From NCBI GenBank assembly GCA_006227085.1, contig SBFY01000096.1:1-15163 (forward strand): a stretch of DNA of 15,163 nucleotides, given 5' to 3'. The translations under genes were made by a program, and so were the position numbers. Each line of letters begins with the position of its first letter. Positions within the stretch are counted from its first letter, which is position 1. Positions 12,603 through 15,163 of this stretch are shown here, in pieces. Below the pieces are notes generated by a model. The model was not told the DNA's origin. It saw nothing but the letters and a program-made list of their open reading frames with translations, and ran no database searches. The DNA comes from Gammaproteobacteria bacterium. GTDB lineage: Bacteria; Pseudomonadota; Gammaproteobacteria; Pseudomonadales; M0112.

Positions 12603-13367
12603 ATGGCAAACCAGGTTTATGACTGCCTGCTATGGTTTATTTTTGCCATGTCGGTTGCGGGTTTTGCAGGTTCTTTCTTTTATGTCACGCCGTATGGGCG
12701 GTTCAAGAAAGCCGGCAATGAATGGACGCTGCCCTCCTTGCCGGGTTGGCTGGTCATGGAATTCCCCTGCTTGCTGGCTTTCGCCCTGACGTATTGGTTA
12801 TTGGGTGAACATCGACTGGCGACAGTGCCGTTGCTGTTATGGGGCATCTGGCAGGCACACTACATTTACCGGTCGATCATTTTCCCGTTGCGCATGCGGG
12901 ATCGTGGCAAGCGGATGCCGATGGGCGCGGTTGCATTCGGCTTTGTATTTAACAGTATCAACGGCTTCCTGAATGGTTATGCCGTGAGCACATTGGCGCC
13001 GCATTTGCTGGATACGTCCTGGTTGCTGACACCGTGGTTTATAACGGGTGCTGTGTTGATGGTGGTTGGCGTTTCCATCAATATCCATGCGGATACGGTA
13101 TTGCGCAACCTCAGGCAGCCGGGTGAAACGGGTTACAAGATCCCGCATGGTGGTTTGTATCGCTGGATTTCGGTGCCGAATTATTTTGGCGAAATCATTG
13201 AATGGACAGGATGGGCCTTGCTCAGTTGTACGCCGGCTGGTTTGTCATTTGCGGTGTTTTCGTTTGCAAACCTGTTTCCGCGTGCATTGGCGCATCACCG
13301 TTGGTATCGTAAAACCTTTCCCGATTACCCGCCCCAACGCAAGGCGATCATCCCGGGTGTGATTTAA
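12603..13367 (+). CDS. steroid 5-alpha-reductase (SRD5A) family membrane protein
   Basis: A 254-residue, six- to seven-helix membrane reductase of the 3-oxo-5-alpha-steroid 4-dehydrogenase family, which reduces the delta-4 bond of 3-ketosteroids (or polyprenols and enoyl lipids) with NADPH. Length equals human SRD5A2. Visible family features: VTPYGRF (28-34), E53 in VMEFP, HYIYR with Y87, FNSINGFLNGY (116-126), D164 in HADTVLRNLR, GYKIPHGGLYRWIS (177-190), N193/E197 in NYFGEI, and H231 in the RALAHHRWY segment. These match the catalytic and NADPH-binding residues known in human SRD5A2 and a bacterial homologue with a solved structure. The Gln usually before E53 is Met here. ATG 12603 gives a normal N-terminus; an upstream in-frame ATG (12537) adds 22 unrelated residues. 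An SDR gene follows after 18 bp. Confidence 0.92.
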   Translation: MANQVYDCLLWFIFAMSVAGFAGSFFYVTPYGRFKKAGNEWTLPSLPGWLVMEFPCLLAFALTYWLLGEHRLATVPLLLWGIWQAHYIYRSIIFPLRMRDRGKRMPMGAVAFGFVFNSINGFLNGYAVSTLAPHLLDTSWLLTPWFITGAVLMVVGVSINIHADTVLRNLRQPGETGYKIPHGGLYRWISVPNYFGEIIEWTGWALLSCTPAGLSFAVFSFANLFPRALAHHRWYRKTFPDYPPQRKAIIPGVI

Positions 13368-13385
13368 ACCAGACTGGAGAACATA

Positions 13386-14165
13386 ATGAAATACCAAGGT
13401 AAAAAAGCCGTCGTCACAGGTGGCGGTAGTGGCATGGGCCAGTTGCTGGCAAAACGGCTGGCCGCCGCGGGTGCCAAGGTTGCTGTGCTGGATATGAATG
13501 AAGCCGGCATGCAGGCAACCGTTTCTGCGCAAGCGGGTATCGAAGCATTCCGCTGCGATGTGTCTGACCTGTCTGCAGTCAAGCATGCCTTGTCTGCGGT
13601 GCGCGATAGCCTGGGTGAAATTGATTTGCTGGTGAATTGCGCAGCCATCATGCCGACCACGCCAGCGTTGGATGCCCCGGAAGGGCAGACCAATAAGGCC
13701 ATGATGATCAATTATGGTGGCACGGTGAACATGGTGTCTGAAATCATGCCAGCGATGATCAAGGCAGGGCGCGGCCAAATCGTGATCTTTGGATCCATTG
13801 CCGGTTCGGTGCTGGCGCCACACCTGGCAGCCTATTGTGCGTCAAAGGCGGCAACGAATGCCTATACCGAAATCCTGATTGAGGAAACCCGTGGCAGTGG
13901 TGTGCATGTGATGTTGGTCTGCCCGCCGATGGTGAATACGCCCCTGTTGAACCAGGCCAAGGAAGGGTCGAATCCCAAGAATATCCAGATGGCGAAAGAC
14001 AAGAACCGGTTGGCCAGTCCCGAGTTCATCATTGATGAAGTCGAAAAGGGCTTGCAGAAGGGTACCGAGATCCTGGTGCCGGGTGGCGAGGCCAAGACCC
14101 TGATGCTGATGCGGCGCTGGATGCCCCGTTTGCTCTGGAAAATCGTCCATTTGTCGATGAAGTGA
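13386..14165 (+). CDS. short-chain dehydrogenase/reductase (SDR)
   Basis: A 259-residue SDR. The cofactor motif is TGGGSGMG (11-18), D36 in VLDMN suggests NAD(H), NCAA (84-87) replaces NNAG, and the catalytic S137, Y150 and K154 lie in GSIAG and YCASK. The C-terminal tail ILVPGGEAKTLMLMRRWMPRL is hydrophobic and basic, as in SDRs that sit at the membrane or act on lipids and steroids (such as the 17-beta-HSD-like group). GGAG lies 6 nt before ATG. The gene starts 18 bp after the SRD5A-like stop, so the two are almost certainly co-transcribed. A hydroxysteroid dehydrogenase acting with the reductase is the natural reading, but the substrate is inferred from context. Confidence 0.9.
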   Translation: MKYQGKKAVVTGGGSGMGQLLAKRLAAAGAKVAVLDMNEAGMQATVSAQAGIEAFRCDVSDLSAVKHALSAVRDSLGEIDLLVNCAAIMPTTPALDAPEGQTNKAMMINYGGTVNMVSEIMPAMIKAGRGQIVIFGSIAGSVLAPHLAAYCASKAATNAYTEILIEETRGSGVHVMLVCPPMVNTPLLNQAKEGSNPKNIQMAKDKNRLASPEFIIDEVEKGLQKGTEILVPGGEAKTLMLMRRWMPRLLWKIVHLSMK

Positions 14166-14195
14166 CATTTTGGGTTGTGCCGGGGCTTGGCGTTA

Positions 14196-14211
14196 TGTGA
14201 TAAATATCACA
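14196..14211. promoter_or_regulatory. CRP/Vfr-type palindromic operator
   Basis: TGTGA-TAAATA-TCACA is a perfect CRP-family site (TGTGA-N6-TCACA). It sits about 63 bp before the start of the small gene at 14275. TTGGCG (14187-14192) and CAGAAT (14210-14215), spaced 17 bp, could be the promoter, which would put the site between -35 and -10, a position favouring repression. An FNR/DNR-class reading (GTGAT-N4-ATCAC) is also possible. Confidence 0.65.
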
Positions 14212-14274
14212 GAATAGGCCCCCTGGTTGGAGGGGATACCTGGCACAGGTAACTACATACATAAGGAGAAGATC

Positions 14275-14487
14275 ATGCCAGATCAGGTGAGCTCATGCTT
14301 TGAGCTGTATAACGCGCAAGACAAGGCTTATGGTGAAGGCCAGAAACGCCAGCTGGCGGTTGAGGCTGCCCTGAAGCTGATTTTTGCCGAAGCCCAGGGT
14401 GGCGGGGCGTCAGTGAATACCTTGTACAGCAACATGAATGAACTGCAGCGCTACGCAGACCAGATCCAGAAAGCACTCGAAGTATAA
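14275..14487 (+). CDS. small conserved-looking hypothetical protein
   Basis: I do not recognise this 70-residue protein. It starts MPDQVSSCFELYNAQ and is predicted to be two helices (about residues 7-40 and 47-69) joined by a flexible QGGGAS loop. It is acidic to neutral with no signal peptide or membrane segment; C8 is the only cysteine. A strong AAGGAG (14262-14267) 7 nt before ATG 14275 fixes the start, and codon use looks like that of its neighbours. A perfect CRP-type palindrome lies upstream, so expression is probably controlled by carbon or energy state. gltX begins 71 bp downstream. It might be a small regulatory or adaptor protein, but nothing in the sequence shows this. Confidence 0.8.
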   Translation: MPDQVSSCFELYNAQDKAYGEGQKRQLAVEAALKLIFAEAQGGGASVNTLYSNMNELQRYADQIQKALEV

Positions 14488-14488
14488 T
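14483..14488 (+). promoter_or_regulatory. possible -10 of gltX
   Basis: A perfect TATAAT (14483-14488) overlaps the stop codon of the small gene. No good -35 or TG extension is seen. It would start transcription near 14495, giving a 64-nt leader. Confidence 0.35.
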
Positions 14489-14505
14489 GCGGTCACCCGG
14501 CATTT

Positions 14506-14541
14506 CCCCCTTGGGTGCAGGGTATCGGCTGGACAAGGGGG
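14506..14541 (+). promoter_or_regulatory. inverted repeat in the gltX leader
   Basis: CCCCCTTG (14506-14513) and CAAGGGGG (14534-14541) form a perfect 8-bp stem with a 20-nt loop, ending 17 nt before the gltX ATG. No T-run follows, so it is not an intrinsic terminator. The G-rich arm is the only purine-rich stretch near the start codon, so pairing could affect translation. Confidence 0.4.
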
Positions 14542-14558
14542 GTTAGCCAGGTTCACTC

Positions 14559-15163
14559 ATGACTGTCCGCACCCGTATTGCCCCGTCGCCGACCGGTGAC
14601 CCTCATGTGGGCACTGCCTACATTGCCTTGTTCAATTATTGCTTTGCCCGTGTCCATGGCGGGCAGTTCCTGTTACGTATTGAAGATACCGACCAGGCGC
14701 GTTCGACGCCGGAGTCGGAGCAGGCCATCCTCGAATCCTTGCGCTGGTTGGGTCTTGATTGGGATGAGGGGCCAGACGTCAAAGGGCCGCACGGGCCGTA
14801 CCGGCAAAGCGAGCGTCGCGCGATTTACCAGGAACATGCTGAAACCCTGCTGGCCAGCGGTCATGCCTTTCGTTGTTTCTGCACGGCGGACCGGCTGGAA
14901 AACCTGCGCAGGGAGCAAATGGCCCAGCAACAGCCCTTGGGGTATGACGGCCATTGCCTGGCATTGACCCAGGCTGAAGTGCAGGAGCGGCTGGCTGCTG
15001 GTGAAGACTCCGTCATTCGCATGAAAGTGCCCGATGATGGTATCTGCGTGGTGAACGACCTGCTGCGGGGGCCGATCGAGATCGAATGGTCACAGGTGGA
15101 TATGCAGGTACTGGTGAAGGCCGATGGTATGCCGACGTACCACCTCGCTAACGTGGTGGATGA
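14559..15163 (+). CDS. gltX: glutamyl-tRNA synthetase, N-terminal part (3' truncated by window)
   Basis: The first 201 residues of glutamyl-tRNA synthetase, which attaches Glu to tRNA-Glu in the cytoplasm; the reading frame runs open to the window edge. The class I signature is APSPTGDPHVGTA (8-20, HVGT standing for HIGH), followed by FLLRIEDTD (37-45). A cysteine loop, CFC (106-108) then YDGHC (129-133), matches the zinc-binding insert of E. coli GluRS in part; the fourth ligand is unclear. DLLRGPIEIE and VLVKADGMPTYHLANVVDD are typical GluRS segments. The KMSKS motif lies beyond the window. The start codon ATG 14559 gives MTVRTRIAPSPTG, the usual N-terminus; no strong Shine-Dalgarno is present. 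Confidence 0.96.
   Translation, partial: MTVRTRIAPSPTGDPHVGTAYIALFNYCFARVHGGQFLLRIEDTDQARSTPESEQAILESLRWLGLDWDEGPDVKGPHGPYRQSERRAIYQEHAETLLASGHAFRCFCTADRLENLRREQMAQQQPLGYDGHCLALTQAEVQERLAAGEDSVIRMKVPDDGICVVNDLLRGPIEIEWSQVDMQVLVKADGMPTYHLANVVD

Overview
The window looks like chromosomal DNA of a gammaproteobacterium. The order alaS (3' part), lysC, csrA, tRNA-Ser(GCT) is the order I know from Pseudomonas, Alcanivorax, Marinobacter and relatives, and gltX starts at the far end. An alkane-hydroxylase-type rubredoxin, an acyl-CoA dehydrogenase and several steroid- or lipid-type oxidoreductases would suit a hydrocarbon-, lipid- or sterol-using marine genus such as Alcanivorax. That genus guess is an inference.

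Layout. Positions 1-2693 hold the housekeeping block alaS (partial), lysC and csrA on the + strand. Positions 2726-3091 hold tRNA-Ser(GCT), its terminator, and a second copy of the tRNA 3' end plus terminator 182 bp downstream; a chain of very short hairpins lies between the copies. Positions 3196-4383 encode an Old Yellow Enzyme-family flavin oxidoreductase, and 4567-4845 a single-RRM RNA-binding protein behind a structured leader. Positions 4896-5216 hold tRNA-Arg(ACG) on the - strand. It too has its 3' end plus terminator duplicated, with a 146 bp period. Rubredoxin (5378-5551) and an acyl-CoA dehydrogenase (- strand) converge on a 20-bp perfect terminator stem. Next come a secreted DUF4124 protein, an SDR dehydrogenase and a small class I methyltransferase, all on the + strand.

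From 9045 to 12445 the - strand carries a compact operon (transcribed right to left): a KshA-like Rieske oxygenase, a polytopic membrane protein starting 2 bp after it, and a Nu-class glutathione transferase starting 12 bp after that. Diverging from it is a + strand pair: a steroid 5-alpha-reductase (SRD5A) homologue and a second SDR. A Rieske oxygenase of the 3-ketosteroid 9-alpha-hydroxylase type back to back with an SRD5A-type reductase and an SDR suggests a steroid- or sterol-modifying locus. A small unrecognised 70-residue protein behind a perfect CRP/Vfr-type palindrome and the 5' two-fifths of gltX close the window.

The two most unusual signals are (i) the same architecture, a duplicated tRNA 3' end plus terminator separated by hairpin-rich DNA, at two unrelated tRNA genes about 2 kb apart, reminiscent of the 178-bp tyrT/rtT repeats of E. 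coli, and (ii) the divergent KshA-like/SRD5A-like locus. No transposase, integrase, phage gene or CRISPR array is visible.
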